A stretch of DNA of 64,000 nucleotides from Kocuria dechangensis (GTDB lineage Bacteria > Actinomycetota > Actinomycetes > Actinomycetales > Micrococcaceae), in assembly GCF_014636775.1 (NCBI RefSeq), contig NZ_BMEQ01000022.1:1-64000 (forward strand). Reading direction: 5' to 3'. The position numbers and the translations under genes were made by a program. Positions 16,911-24,558 of the stretch are shown piece after piece. The first letter of the stretch is position 1. Each line of letters opens with the position of its first letter. The notes under the pieces were generated by a model, which worked only from the letters and a program-made list of their open reading frames with translations, was not told where the DNA came from and ran no database searches.

Positions 16911-19406
16911 CTACGCGTGGCCGCTCTGATTGTCGGTGCCTGGTGGCTCTTCCGTGGCGTGGATCCGGATCAGCCCTGTGGCGCCGTCGATGGTGACCAC
17001 CTGGCCCTCGGTCAGGCGGGTGGTGGCCTCGGACACGCAGATGACGGCCGGGATGCCGTACTCGCGGGCCACTGTCGGGCCGTGGGCGATCGTGGAGCCG
17101 GTCTCGGTGATGAGTCCCCCGAGGGTCAGGAACAGCGGGGTCCAGCCCGGGTCAGTGGTCGGGGCGACGAGGATGTCTCCGGGCTGCAGCCTCGCCTCGG
17201 AGGGTTGGTGGACGATCCGTACCGGCCCGGTTGCGATCCCGGTGGCTGCCGGCTGGCCGACCAGCACGTCGGGCCCGTACTCGGCCGCGGTGTCGTCGGG
17301 CAGGGCCTGGGGGTTCGTGCCGTCGGACAGCAGCAGGCCCGGGACCTGCCGCCGTCGGGCCTCGCGGTTGTGTACCCGGCGCCGCTCGGTCACCACCGCG
17401 CGCAGGTCCACCCCGTGCGAGGCGTCGAGGGCCTCCTCCAGGGTCAGGAACATGATGTCCTCCGACTGCTCCAGCAGGCCGCGCTCGGCGAGGTCGGCTC
17501 CTGCGGTGAGCAGCTGCCTGCGCACCTCGGCCAGGGGGATGAGCCAGAGGAACTTGGGCAACTCACGCAGTCCAGCCAGCTCCCGGGCCCGGCGCAGCAT
17601 GGAGCCGGCGAGGCGGGCCCGCAGCGGCCGGGTGCGCTTCGCACGCTCGATGAGCTCTGCCAGAGCGGTCTCAGCTTCGACGGCGGCGCGGGCGAACCGG
17701 GCGGGCGGAGCCTGGTCTGGGTCGGTCACCTGCAGGTACCCGGTCAGGGCGGCGAACACGGGGGTGGAGTCGTCGGCCCACCGGGGGGAGCCGACGTCGA
17801 TCTCGGCGCTGCCGCGGATCCCGTACTCCTCCAGGAAGGCCGTCAGCCCGAACTCGGGCAGCTCCCCGCGCGAGAAGCGCCCGGCGAGCTCGTCCGGGTC
17901 GGTGCTGGCCAACAGCTCGCGGTGAGCACCGGCGGCCTCAGCTACGGACCAGAGCTTCAGGTCCATCTGGGTGGTGACGTTGTGGGGCATGCCGCGCAGG
18001 GTCGCGTTCAGCTCGCCGGGCTGCAGGATGCCTCCCAGCAGCCAGCCGGCCACCCCCTCAGCGATGAGCGCTGCCCACAGCGGCGGCAGGCAGCGCATCA
18101 TCGGCCCGGTCATCGTCGCATCCTGCAGGCCGGCGGCACCACGGATCCGGCTAGCCGTGTCCGCCGGTTCGGTCAGGGGCTGCCGGCGGACCTGCTCGAG
18201 TTCGTGGAAGGCGCGTTCGCGGGCGGCGGCGGGCCGCGCCAGGGCCCGCAGCGCCCCGAGCAGCGAAGCAGGCACGACGGCCAGCAGCAGCCGCGCCGTC
18301 GCACCGGCGGCGAACGCGCGCTGCCCGGCACCAGCGGCACGGGGCGCGTAGCGGGGGTCGTCCAGGACGTGCCGCACGCCCCGCGCCACGGCCGGACCGT
18401 AGACCTGCACCATCTCCGGGACGCGGGAGTGCAGGCGCGGGCTGCGAAGGAAGCCGGTGAGGTCGATGAACAGCCGGCCGCCGATGTCGAGGAGGAACTT
18501 GTCCACCACGGCGTCGTCGACGCCGATGGTCTGCAACCAGCGGCGGGTCGTCTCCCGCAGCACGGACACGCCCATGGGGGTGACCGGACCCCGCAGGCCC
18601 TGCATGTGGCCGACCTCCATGTAAATACGGGGGTCCTCCTGCCCCGGGTCGGTCCCGGGCGGGAGCGGGAAGAGAGTGGTGATGGCCCGGGACTGCAGCA
18701 GCCACAGCGTGCCCTGCGCATCGTAGGCGAACTCGATGTCCTGCGGACTGCCGAGGGTGCGCTGCACCCGCTGCCCGGCCTGCTGGAGCTCGCGCAGCCG
18801 GTGGGGGGAGAGGCAGCCGTGCTCCTGTGGCTCGGGGAGCGGGCCGTGCCCGGGCAGGACGTAGTGGTCGGTGTCCATGGTGCCCTCCACCACACCGGTG
18901 CCCAGCCCCGGCACCGCATCGATGACGGTCTCTGTGCGGGTACCGGTCACCGGGTTCGCTGTGAACATCACCCCGGCGGCCGTCGGGGCGATCATGCGTT
19001 GCACGATCACGGCCATCGCCAGGTCCTCGGTCTCCAGTCCCTGCACGGCCCGGTAGGCGAGGGCGCGCTCACTGCCCAGAGAGTCCCAGCACTGCCGGAT
19101 CGCCTCGAGCAGAGCGTCCTCGCCCTCCACGTTGAGGACGGTGTCCTGCTGGCCGGCGAAGCTGGCGTCCGGCAGGTCCTCGGCCGTAGCACTGGAACGG
19201 ACGGCGACGGGGCCGCCGCCGAGGTGTTCGTAGGCCGCCAGGACTGCCCGTTCGGGGATGGCGCCGGCGCGGTAGGCCTCGGTGGTCAGGCAGAACCCGT
19301 CCGGCACCCGCTCGTCCGAAGCAATGAGGGCCCCGAGGCCGGCGGCCTTGCCCCCGACGAGCCCGGTCATGTCCGCGGTGATGTGGGCGAGGTCGATCAG
19401 GTCCAT
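16911..19406 (-). CDS. Rifamycin phosphotransferase-like / PEP-synthase-related enzyme
   Basis: The 831-residue protein has the three-part layout of rifamycin phosphotransferases (Rph). The ATP-grasp region shows VGGKAAGLG, PDGFCLTTEAY, AVRSSATAEDLPDASFAGQ and QSRAITTL. A middle antibiotic-binding-type region (about residues 300-730) contains IYMEVGHMQG, GGRLFIDLTG and NVTTQMDLKLW. The C-terminal swivelling His domain contains GSTIAHGPTVAREYGIPAV with the phospho-carrier His near 775. These middle-domain motifs follow the Listeria Rph sequence as I know it and are absent from ordinary PEP synthase. Rph converts ATP, rifamycin and water to AMP, phosphate and the inactive 21-phosphate. No rifamycin-associated palindrome is seen upstream, so another substrate or an intrinsic stress role is possible. 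Confidence 0.8.
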   Translation of the reverse strand: MDLIDLAHITADMTGLVGGKAAGLGALIASDERVPDGFCLTTEAYRAGAIPERAVLAAYEHLGGGPVAVRSSATAEDLPDASFAGQQDTVLNVEGEDALLEAIRQCWDSLGSERALAYRAVQGLETEDLAMAVIVQRMIAPTAAGVMFTANPVTGTRTETVIDAVPGLGTGVVEGTMDTDHYVLPGHGPLPEPQEHGCLSPHRLRELQQAGQRVQRTLGSPQDIEFAYDAQGTLWLLQSRAITTLFPLPPGTDPGQEDPRIYMEVGHMQGLRGPVTPMGVSVLRETTRRWLQTIGVDDAVVDKFLLDIGGRLFIDLTGFLRSPRLHSRVPEMVQVYGPAVARGVRHVLDDPRYAPRAAGAGQRAFAAGATARLLLAVVPASLLGALRALARPAAARERAFHELEQVRRQPLTEPADTASRIRGAAGLQDATMTGPMMRCLPPLWAALIAEGVAGWLLGGILQPGELNATLRGMPHNVTTQMDLKLWSVAEAAGAHRELLASTDPDELAGRFSRGELPEFGLTAFLEEYGIRGSAEIDVGSPRWADDSTPVFAALTGYLQVTDPDQAPPARFARAAVEAETALAELIERAKRTRPLRARLAGSMLRRARELAGLRELPKFLWLIPLAEVRRQLLTAGADLAERGLLEQSEDIMFLTLEEALDASHGVDLRAVVTERRRVHNREARRRQVPGLLLSDGTNPQALPDDTAAEYGPDVLVGQPAATGIATGPVRIVHQPSEARLQPGDILVAPTTDPGWTPLFLTLGGLITETGSTIAHGPTVAREYGIPAVICVSEATTRLTEGQVVTIDGATGLIRIHATEEPPGTDNQSGHA

Positions 19407-19651
19407 GGGATGTCTCTCTGCTGGCCCGGGGCTGACGGGAGGCGAGGAAGGGGCAGTGCCCTGGGGCGTCCAGTACCCCGTTCGTAGCCGATGATCCAGT
19501 CCGACCGTTGGCAGGTCAACCTCCCTGTGCCCTGAGGCATCAAAGGCTCTGCGTAGCGGTACTGGTAGAAGACAAGACCGGGCTCCGTTGGCGTGCTCAG
19601 TGCATCCACGCGGTTCGTTCTGGTGGGTCCCAGGTCCACCGGGCCGGGCCG

Positions 19652-19744
19652 TCAGCTGAGCTGCTCGGCCAACGCAACGATGACCCCCTCTGGGCCGCGG
19701 ACGTAGCAGAACCGGCAGCTGTCCTGATACTGCACCACCGGAGT
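19652..19744 (-). pseudogene. C-terminal relic of a VOC (glyoxalase/bleomycin-resistance fold) protein
   Basis: The minus strand reads VVQYQDSCRFCYVRGPEGVI then VALAEQLS and stop. This is the final strand-turn-helix of vicinal-oxygen-chelate proteins, where the Glu of RGPEG is a metal ligand. It breaks off at about 19745, exactly where the resolvase relic starts on the other strand, so the resolvase-bearing DNA cut the gene. Confidence 0.6.
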
Positions 19745-19747
19745 ACG

Positions 19748-20071
19748 GGCCTGCGGGTGTTGAACCTGGGTGGGGAAGACGTGGACACGTACACGCCGAT
19801 GGGATCGATGGTCTTCACTGTCATGGCTGCCCTGGCCCAGATGGAGTTGGAGATCAAACGGGAACGGATCACTGACTCGGTGGCCAAGCGCCGGGCCGCC
19901 GGCAAGGACCTCGGTGGACGGCGCCAGACCTTCACCGACTCCCAGATCCGCAACGCCCTGCGGCTGATCGAGTCCGGGGAGCCGGCCACCCAGGTCGCCC
20001 GGGACCTGGGGATGTCCAGGGCCACCCTCTACCGGCGGATCCGGGAGCTCCCGCAGACGACGACCATTTGA
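19748..20071 (+). pseudogene. Serine resolvase relic (C-terminal two thirds)
   Basis: From LRVLNLGGEDVDTYTPMG to the end (RRIRELPQTTTI) it is nearly the same protein as the intact resolvase at 5490-6083, including the long helix and helix-turn-helix. The catalytic N-terminus is missing and the open frame upstream is unrelated. It cannot catalyse recombination but could still bind res-like DNA if expressed. Its similarity to the intact copy is far higher than that of the relic at 8431. Confidence 0.85.
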
Positions 20072-20225
20072 GGCCGTCGGTGCCTGTGGGCATCGTGATG
20101 CACATAGCGTGCCTGAGCGGGCTTTTCATCGCACGGGGCAAATGGGCATGGCAACCACGTATGGTTGCGCGAGCTCCGCATGGGCGCATCCGGTATCGCT
20201 GGAGGTCCGGCTTACGTACGGCGGA

Positions 20226-20420
20226 TCAGGTGTCGAGGAAGTCCCACTCGCTACCCAGCACCCACCGCAGCGGGCTCATCTTCCCGTTCAGCATCCCGAT
20301 TTCGAAGTCCGTGTACGGCCCGAGTTGCCCGGGCTCGGTATAGGTAGCCTCGACGCTTGCACGGCCGGGGCCGGCCATGGCCTGGTTGCGCTCGAGCTCC
20401 TCTGCGTCAGCGGGGTTCAG
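20226..20420 (-). CDS. Small conserved-looking protein coupled to MaoC
   Basis: The frame ends VEATYTEPGQLGPYTDFEIG, MLNGKMSPLRWVLGSE, WDFLDT. From memory, similar endings occur in small hypothetical proteins, but I cannot name the family. The ATG at 20378 gives 50 residues. A CTG at 20420 overlaps the stop of maoC (CTGA) and gives 64 residues beginning LNPADAEELERNQA, which also looks protein-like. The close overlap suggests translational coupling to the upstream hydratase. Function unknown. Confidence 0.5.
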   Translation of the reverse strand: MNPADAEELERNQAMAGPGRASVEATYTEPGQLGPYTDFEIGMLNGKMSPLRWVLGSEWDFLDT

Positions 20421-20893
20421 CGCTGTGGCACCTCCGCAGGGCCTGTGGGGGAGGTGCGCGTGAACATCAGCAGGGTGGCGGTGGTGCGTTGGCGCACCTG
20501 TCCGCTGCGGGTAAGGGTGTCGTAGGCGACTGTGATGAAGCCGCGGTCGGGCTGGGAGCGGGAGACCTTGATTTCGGTGACGGTGATCTCCGCGTGCACG
20601 ATGTCGCCCGGCCTGGTGGGGGTGGGCCAGGTCAATTCCACTCCAGCGCCGATGATGCCGGTGGCGAAGGGTAGTCCGCTGGTGACGATCAGGCGCATGG
20701 TGATAGCGGCGGTGTGCCAGCCGCTGGCGGCCAGGCCCTGGAAGAACGTGTCGGTCGCGGCCGTCTCGTCGAGGTGGAAGGGCTGCGGGTCGTACTGGCC
20801 GGCGAAGGCGAGGATCTCCTCCCGGGTGATCTCGTACTCCTCGGTGCGGAAGCGGTCTCCGACGTTCAGGTCTTCTAGCCACAGCGATTCCAT
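20417..20893 (-). CDS. MaoC-like (hotdog) dehydratase
   Basis: The 158-residue protein starts at the ATG at 20893 (AAAGG upstream). It carries the MaoC hydratase 2 signature FAGQYDPQPFHLDE, with Asp 35 and His 40, the expected catalytic pair, followed by FQGLAASGWHTAA. Family members hydrate trans-2-enoyl-CoA to (R)-3-hydroxyacyl-CoA or act on related thioesters. Together with the PaaI thioesterase at 22597 and the tautomerase at 21718 it suggests a CoA-dependent small-molecule pathway. The substrate is unknown. Confidence 0.88.
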   Translation of the reverse strand: MESLWLEDLNVGDRFRTEEYEITREEILAFAGQYDPQPFHLDETAATDTFFQGLAASGWHTAAITMRLIVTSGLPFATGIIGAGVELTWPTPTRPGDIVHAEITVTEIKVSRSQPDRGFITVAYDTLTRSGQVRQRTTATLLMFTRTSPTGPAEVPQR

Positions 20894-20937
20894 GGGTTAC
20901 CTTTCGTGGTTGTCGATCGGGCAATACTTGGTTCCTG

Positions 20938-21092
20938 TTGTGGTCCCTGCCGCCGCTGAGGCGTCGACGCTGGCTCGGGTGATCTCGGCCATCCTGTTCC
21001 CGGACCTGGCGGCCAGCGTGAACGCGGGATCAACCATCCCGGAACTCCTCGCGAGCATCCGCACCCAGATCGGGGCCATCCTCCCGCACTGA
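20938..21092 (+). pseudogene. Possible C-terminal gene fragment
   Basis: The plus strand reads VVPAAAEASTLARVISAILF, then PDLAASVNAGSTIPELLASI, RTQIGAILPH and a stop. The amphipathic helix pattern looks like a real protein end, but there is no start or upstream domain. It may be a relic cut by the minus-strand cluster, or chance. I recognise no family. Confidence 0.25.
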
Positions 21093-21132
21093 CGCGACGA
21101 CGCCCCCGGAGCGGCAGGCCGTCGGGGCGGAC

Positions 21133-21615
21133 TCACAGGGGCGCGGCTTCGGCGGCGTCCGTGCGGATGAAGGCCACGTCCGTGTCGGGGACGATCCGGC
21201 CGGGCGGATCTACCAGAGCGGCGCGGACGCGTTCGCCTGTTTCGACGGTGAGGGGCAGCACGCGAGGGCCCTGCATCTGGGGGACATGCGCTTCGCCCCA
21301 CTGCTGCATGGCGACCATGACGACCTTCAGCTCCTCACCCGCCGGGGTGAGCTGATACGCGTCGCGGGTGCGCTGGCCGGGCTCCCGGTACGGGCTCTTC
21401 TGCAGCACGCCGTGCTCGACCAGCGCTGATAGCCGGGTGCTGAGGACGTCCGAGGCGATGCCGAGCTGGTCACGGAACTGCGCAAACGTGCCTGCGCCAA
21501 GGAACGCCTCCCGGACGATCAGGAAGCTCCAGGAGTCGCTGAGCACTCCCAGACTCCGGATGATGGCGCACGGATTTTCGAGGGCACGCGCAAGGGTCGG
21601 TGACTGTCGGGGCAT
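21133..21615 (-). CDS. HxlR-family transcriptional regulator
   Basis: The 160-residue protein starts at the ATG at 21615, nine bases after GGAGG; an ATG at 21624 sits too close to that site. The HxlR winged helix is clear: CAIIRSLGVLSDSWSFLIVR, FAQFRDQLGIASDVLSTRLS, LVEHGVLQKSPY and YQLTPAGEEL. HxlR proteins are small dimeric regulators, often of detoxification genes, and many respond to aldehydes or redox. It lies downstream of the tautomerase gene on the same strand, and the divergent genes start just beyond. A candidate operator lies at 22176-22200. Confidence 0.9.
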   Translation of the reverse strand: MPRQSPTLARALENPCAIIRSLGVLSDSWSFLIVREAFLGAGTFAQFRDQLGIASDVLSTRLSALVEHGVLQKSPYREPGQRTRDAYQLTPAGEELKVVMVAMQQWGEAHVPQMQGPRVLPLTVETGERVRAALVDPPGRIVPDTDVAFIRTDAAEAAPL

Positions 21616-21717
21616 ACCTGCCATCCTCCCTGGTGTGCCTGGTGTGCCTGGTGTGCCTGGTCGTCGAAGGCGTGGACTCGGATCGGCGCGCGGGTCACCG
21701 TATCCGTGAGTGCAGGA

Positions 21718-22125
21718 TCAGGAGGGTGTCTGGTCGGAGTCGGGGGCGAGCTGCAGCTCGCCCCGGCCGAAGGAGAAGTTCTCCTTCGGCACCGGTATCA
21801 GTGCGACGAACACGTCGTCCCTGCCGATCCCGAGCACCGCGGTGACCTTGCTGCAAAGGGCACGGATCAGGGCGCGTTTGTCCGACAGGGGGCGCTCCGC
21901 GGTGAACGGCACCGTGATGATCACCGCGTCGCCGCGGCGCTCCATCCCCATGTACTGCGGGTCCAGGAACAGCTCGTCCGGTCCGTGACCGGTGATCGTG
22001 ACGAACTGATCCTCCGCGGGGATGCCGAGCGCCTCGTGCAGCGCCTCCGGCAGAGCCTTGCCGAGGGCGCGCTTCTGCTCGGACGAGAACCTGCCCGCCG
22101 GCACGTGCACCTGGAACACAGGCAT
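21718..22125 (-). CDS. Tautomerase-superfamily protein
   Basis: The 135-residue protein begins MPVFQVHVPAGRFSSEQKRA, so removal of Met exposes Pro as the catalytic N-terminal base, the hallmark of the superfamily. The following helix (LGKALPEALHEALGIP), the strand FVTITGHGP and the second repeat (FTAERPLSDKRALIRALCSK) indicate a fused two-repeat subunit of the malonate-semialdehyde-decarboxylase or cis-CaaD size. AAGGAG precedes the ATG. It may tautomerise or decarboxylate a keto acid; the substrate is unknown. Confidence 0.82.
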   Translation of the reverse strand: MPVFQVHVPAGRFSSEQKRALGKALPEALHEALGIPAEDQFVTITGHGPDELFLDPQYMGMERRGDAVIITVPFTAERPLSDKRALIRALCSKVTAVLGIGRDDVFVALIPVPKENFSFGRGELQLAPDSDQTPS

Positions 22126-22175
22126 CCAGCACCACTCCTTCGCGTCCGCGCGTTCCTCGGTGCGCCTCGACCCTA

Positions 22176-22200
22176 GCTAGATTGCTATAACCAACCTAGC
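22176..22200. promoter_or_regulatory. Imperfect palindrome in a divergent promoter region (candidate HxlR operator)
   Basis: The 25-bp stretch begins GCTAGATTG and ends CCTAGC. It reads the same on both strands at 18 of 25 positions, with TATAA in the centre. It sits midway between the tautomerase start (22125) and the aldo/keto reductase start (22266). This is the right place for a regulator of both directions; binding is inference. Confidence 0.4.
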
Positions 22201-22265
22201 ATCGGTAGGGTCCGAAGGGCCACGACTTCAGGCGGTGTCCGCTCATGACAGACAGGAACACAGGC

Positions 22266-22589
22266 ATGCGTTGCACCACGTTCGGACGTCGCACCGGGCT
22301 GCGGGTCTCCGAGTACGCCCTGGGAACGGGGAACTTCGGCACTGGGTGGAGTGCCGGCACGGAGCGAGAGGAGGCGAAGGCGATTTTCGACCGCTTCGGG
22401 GAAGCAGGCGGGAACTGCATCGACACCGCCGACACCTACCAGGCCGGCCAGTCCGAGCAGTACGACCGGTTCGACGAGGTCAGCCGGATCGAATTGGGCA
22501 TCCCGCACCAGGCGAACGCGAAGGCCCTGAATCGCCTGCGGGGCGGGCTGACCGAGTCGTTCGACGCGCCCGTGGTCCCGGTGGCGTGA
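22266..22589 (+). pseudogene. Aldo/keto reductase with a large in-frame internal deletion
   Basis: The 107-residue product starts like a normal AKR: GLRVSEYALGTGNFGT, then CIDTADTYQAGQSEQ with the catalytic Asp and Tyr of DTAxxY. It then jumps to FDEVSRIELGIPHQ, the last part of an AKR. The Lys and His of the catalytic tetrad and most of the barrel, roughly 200 residues, are missing although the frame is kept. Such a protein should not fold as an enzyme. AGGA precedes the ATG at 22266; an in-frame ATG at 22245 has no site. Confidence 0.8.
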
Positions 22590-22596
22590 GGCGATC

Positions 22597-23121
22597 ATGA
22601 CGACCCGCGAGCACGGACCCGCAGAGGAGCGGTCGCGCACCATCCACTACCAGGTGCCCGGGAAGGACAAACAGGCCCTGTTCGCCAAGTCCGGGCTCGA
22701 GCAGCTGCGCGCCGTCGCCGCAGGCGAAGCGCCGGCACCGCCGATCAGCAGTCACATCGGACTCGAGTTCGTCACGGTGACCGAGGGGGATGTGGTGATG
22801 ACGGCGGTACCGGACGAGTCGCACTACAACCCGATCGGATCTGTGCACGGCGGGTTCTTCGCCACCATCCTGGACTCCGTCTGCGGGTGCGCCGTGCACT
22901 CCACCCTCCCGGCCGGGGTCGGCTACACCAGCCTGGAGATCAAGGTGTCGTTCCTGCGCCCGATCACCGCCGACACCGGCCCCGTCACCGCCCACGGGTG
23001 GGTCACTCGCAACGGTCGCAGCGTCGCGTTCGCCGACGCCGACATCCGTGACAACGACGGCCGTATCCTCGCGACCGCGTCCAGCACCTGCCTGATCATC
23101 CGTCCGGACCCCGCACCGTGA
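22597..23121 (+). CDS. PaaI-family hotdog thioesterase
   Basis: The 174-residue protein has the PaaI thioesterase signature ESHYNPIGSVHGGFFATILD, containing the conserved Asn and HGG that position the acyl-CoA thioester. VSFLRPITADTGPV and VAFADADIRDNDGRIL complete the hotdog core, and about 50 N-terminal residues are extra. Family members hydrolyse aryl- or acyl-CoA, relieving trapped CoA. It starts seven bases after the deleted AKR and its stop overlaps the MFS start (GTGA), so it is in an operon with the transporter. Confidence 0.88.
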   Translation: MTTREHGPAEERSRTIHYQVPGKDKQALFAKSGLEQLRAVAAGEAPAPPISSHIGLEFVTVTEGDVVMTAVPDESHYNPIGSVHGGFFATILDSVCGCAVHSTLPAGVGYTSLEIKVSFLRPITADTGPVTAHGWVTRNGRSVAFADADIRDNDGRILATASSTCLIIRPDPAP

Positions 23122-24365
23122 CCCGGCAGGAGTCCACTGGCGCACACAGCATTGCGACGGAGCTTCCCCGCCGGCTCGGCGGGCGGGGAGCGTTCTGGGC
23201 GGCCGCATTCGTCCTCGCCCTCGCGCTGTGGTCCTCGGGTGCCCCGAGCGTTCTCTACCCGATCTACGCCGAGCAGTGGGATCTCACCCCGGTCGTGGTA
23301 ACTACCGTGTTCGCGACGTATCAGCTCGCGCTGATCGTGGTGCTGCCGCTGTTCGGGAACCTGTCCGACCAGTTCGGCCGCCGCCGCATCATGATCACGG
23401 GCATCGCACTCATCGGCGCCTCCGCGCTCGTGATCGCCTTCGCACCTCACGTCGCCTACCTCTACGCCGGGCGCGTGCTACAGGGAGCCGGGGCCGGACT
23501 CGCGATGGGCGCGGCCACGGCATCTATGATCGAGAACAACACCAGCCGCGGTCCTCGGTTCGCCAGCACCATGGCCACGGTCGCGACTTCCACCGGCCTC
23601 ACCATCGCCCTGCTCCTCAGCGGCCTCTTCGCCGAGTACCTGCCCCTACCGCTGCTGTGGAGCTACATCGTCCTCCTCGCCCTCGCCGGCGCCTCCATCA
23701 CCACCCTGTTGCTCACGCCCGAGGACCGGCCCTCAGTGAGAACCCGGTGGCGGCCCCAGGCCCCGTTCGTGCCCTCGGGGATCCGCATCGGGTTCGTCAT
23801 CGCGACCCTGTCGGTCGCCCTGGCCTACAGCGTCGGGGCGATCTTCCTCTCTCTCGGCGCGCATATGATCGACCAGTTCACCCACACCGACAACACCGCC
23901 ATCGTCGGTACTCTCCTCGCCACCTCCTCCGCGTTTATCGGGATCACGGGACTCTTCCTCGCCCGCATATCCCCTCGCACCCTTATCTGGGCCGGTGCCG
24001 GACTCACCCTCGTCAGCCTCGCCCTCATGGCCGCTGCCAGCGCGTTCCAATCCCTCCCGCTGTTCCTGGCATGGTGCGTCATCGGCGGCATCGCCTACGC
24101 GCTGGCGTTCACCGGCGGCCTCGGACTCATCACCCGACTCGCGCCTGAACATCACCGCGGCGCGACCCTCTCCTTCCTCTACCTCATCGCCTACACGCTG
24201 CAAGCCGCCACCGCCATCGGCGTCGGGGCACTGGCCACGACGACCTCCCTCGGCGCCGCGGTGAAGGTCGCTGCGATCGCCCTGACCCTGCTGTCCGCAA
24301 CGGTGGCGGCGCTGCTGCTCGCGGACCGAAGCACCACCGCGCACACAGAACCAGCTTCATCATAA
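23118..24365 (+). CDS. MFS transporter (DHA1-like)
   Basis: The 415-residue protein starts at the GTG overlapping the PaaI stop. Twelve membrane helices are visible. Motif A is FGNLSDQFGRRRIMI, and helix 4 contains YAGRVLQGAGAGLAMGAA, the drug-antiporter type. Family members export small hydrophobic compounds by proton antiport; some import. With the HxlR regulator nearby it is probably an induced efflux or uptake system for the compound handled by the cluster. Confidence 0.88.
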   Translation: MTRQESTGAHSIATELPRRLGGRGAFWAAAFVLALALWSSGAPSVLYPIYAEQWDLTPVVVTTVFATYQLALIVVLPLFGNLSDQFGRRRIMITGIALIGASALVIAFAPHVAYLYAGRVLQGAGAGLAMGAATASMIENNTSRGPRFASTMATVATSTGLTIALLLSGLFAEYLPLPLLWSYIVLLALAGASITTLLLTPEDRPSVRTRWRPQAPFVPSGIRIGFVIATLSVALAYSVGAIFLSLGAHMIDQFTHTDNTAIVGTLLATSSAFIGITGLFLARISPRTLIWAGAGLTLVSLALMAAASAFQSLPLFLAWCVIGGIAYALAFTGGLGLITRLAPEHHRGATLSFLYLIAYTLQAATAIGVGALATTTSLGAAVKVAAIALTLLSATVAALLLADRSTTAHTEPASS

Positions 24366-24399
24366 CGGGCCGGTTCAGACTCACCCGAGCAGCGCACCG

Positions 24400-24492
24400 G
24401 GGCAATCTCCTGTCCGCGACAACGAATCCGAGGCCCTGCAAGCGGTTCTACACGTGGCTCGAGAGGTGTTCGGGGAACTACCTGACGCCTAA
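24400..24492 (+). pseudogene. Possible C-terminal relic before IS256
   Basis: One frame reads NESEALQAVLHVAREVFGEL then PDA and TAA at 24490, a plausible helical protein end without a start. It lies between the MFS gene and the IS256 left end. The family is unknown and chance is possible. Confidence 0.25.
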
Positions 24493-24558
24493 GGCAAGCT
24501 CCTCGAAGTGATCAATAGAAGTTCTCGTGAGAGCGTTCTGCGCGCTGGGATCGGGTGC

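Noticed and set aside
19407-19510. Rifamycin-associated element upstream of the Rph-like gene
   Set aside because: The known 19-bp palindrome is not present; GGGGCAGTGCCC is shorter and unrelated.
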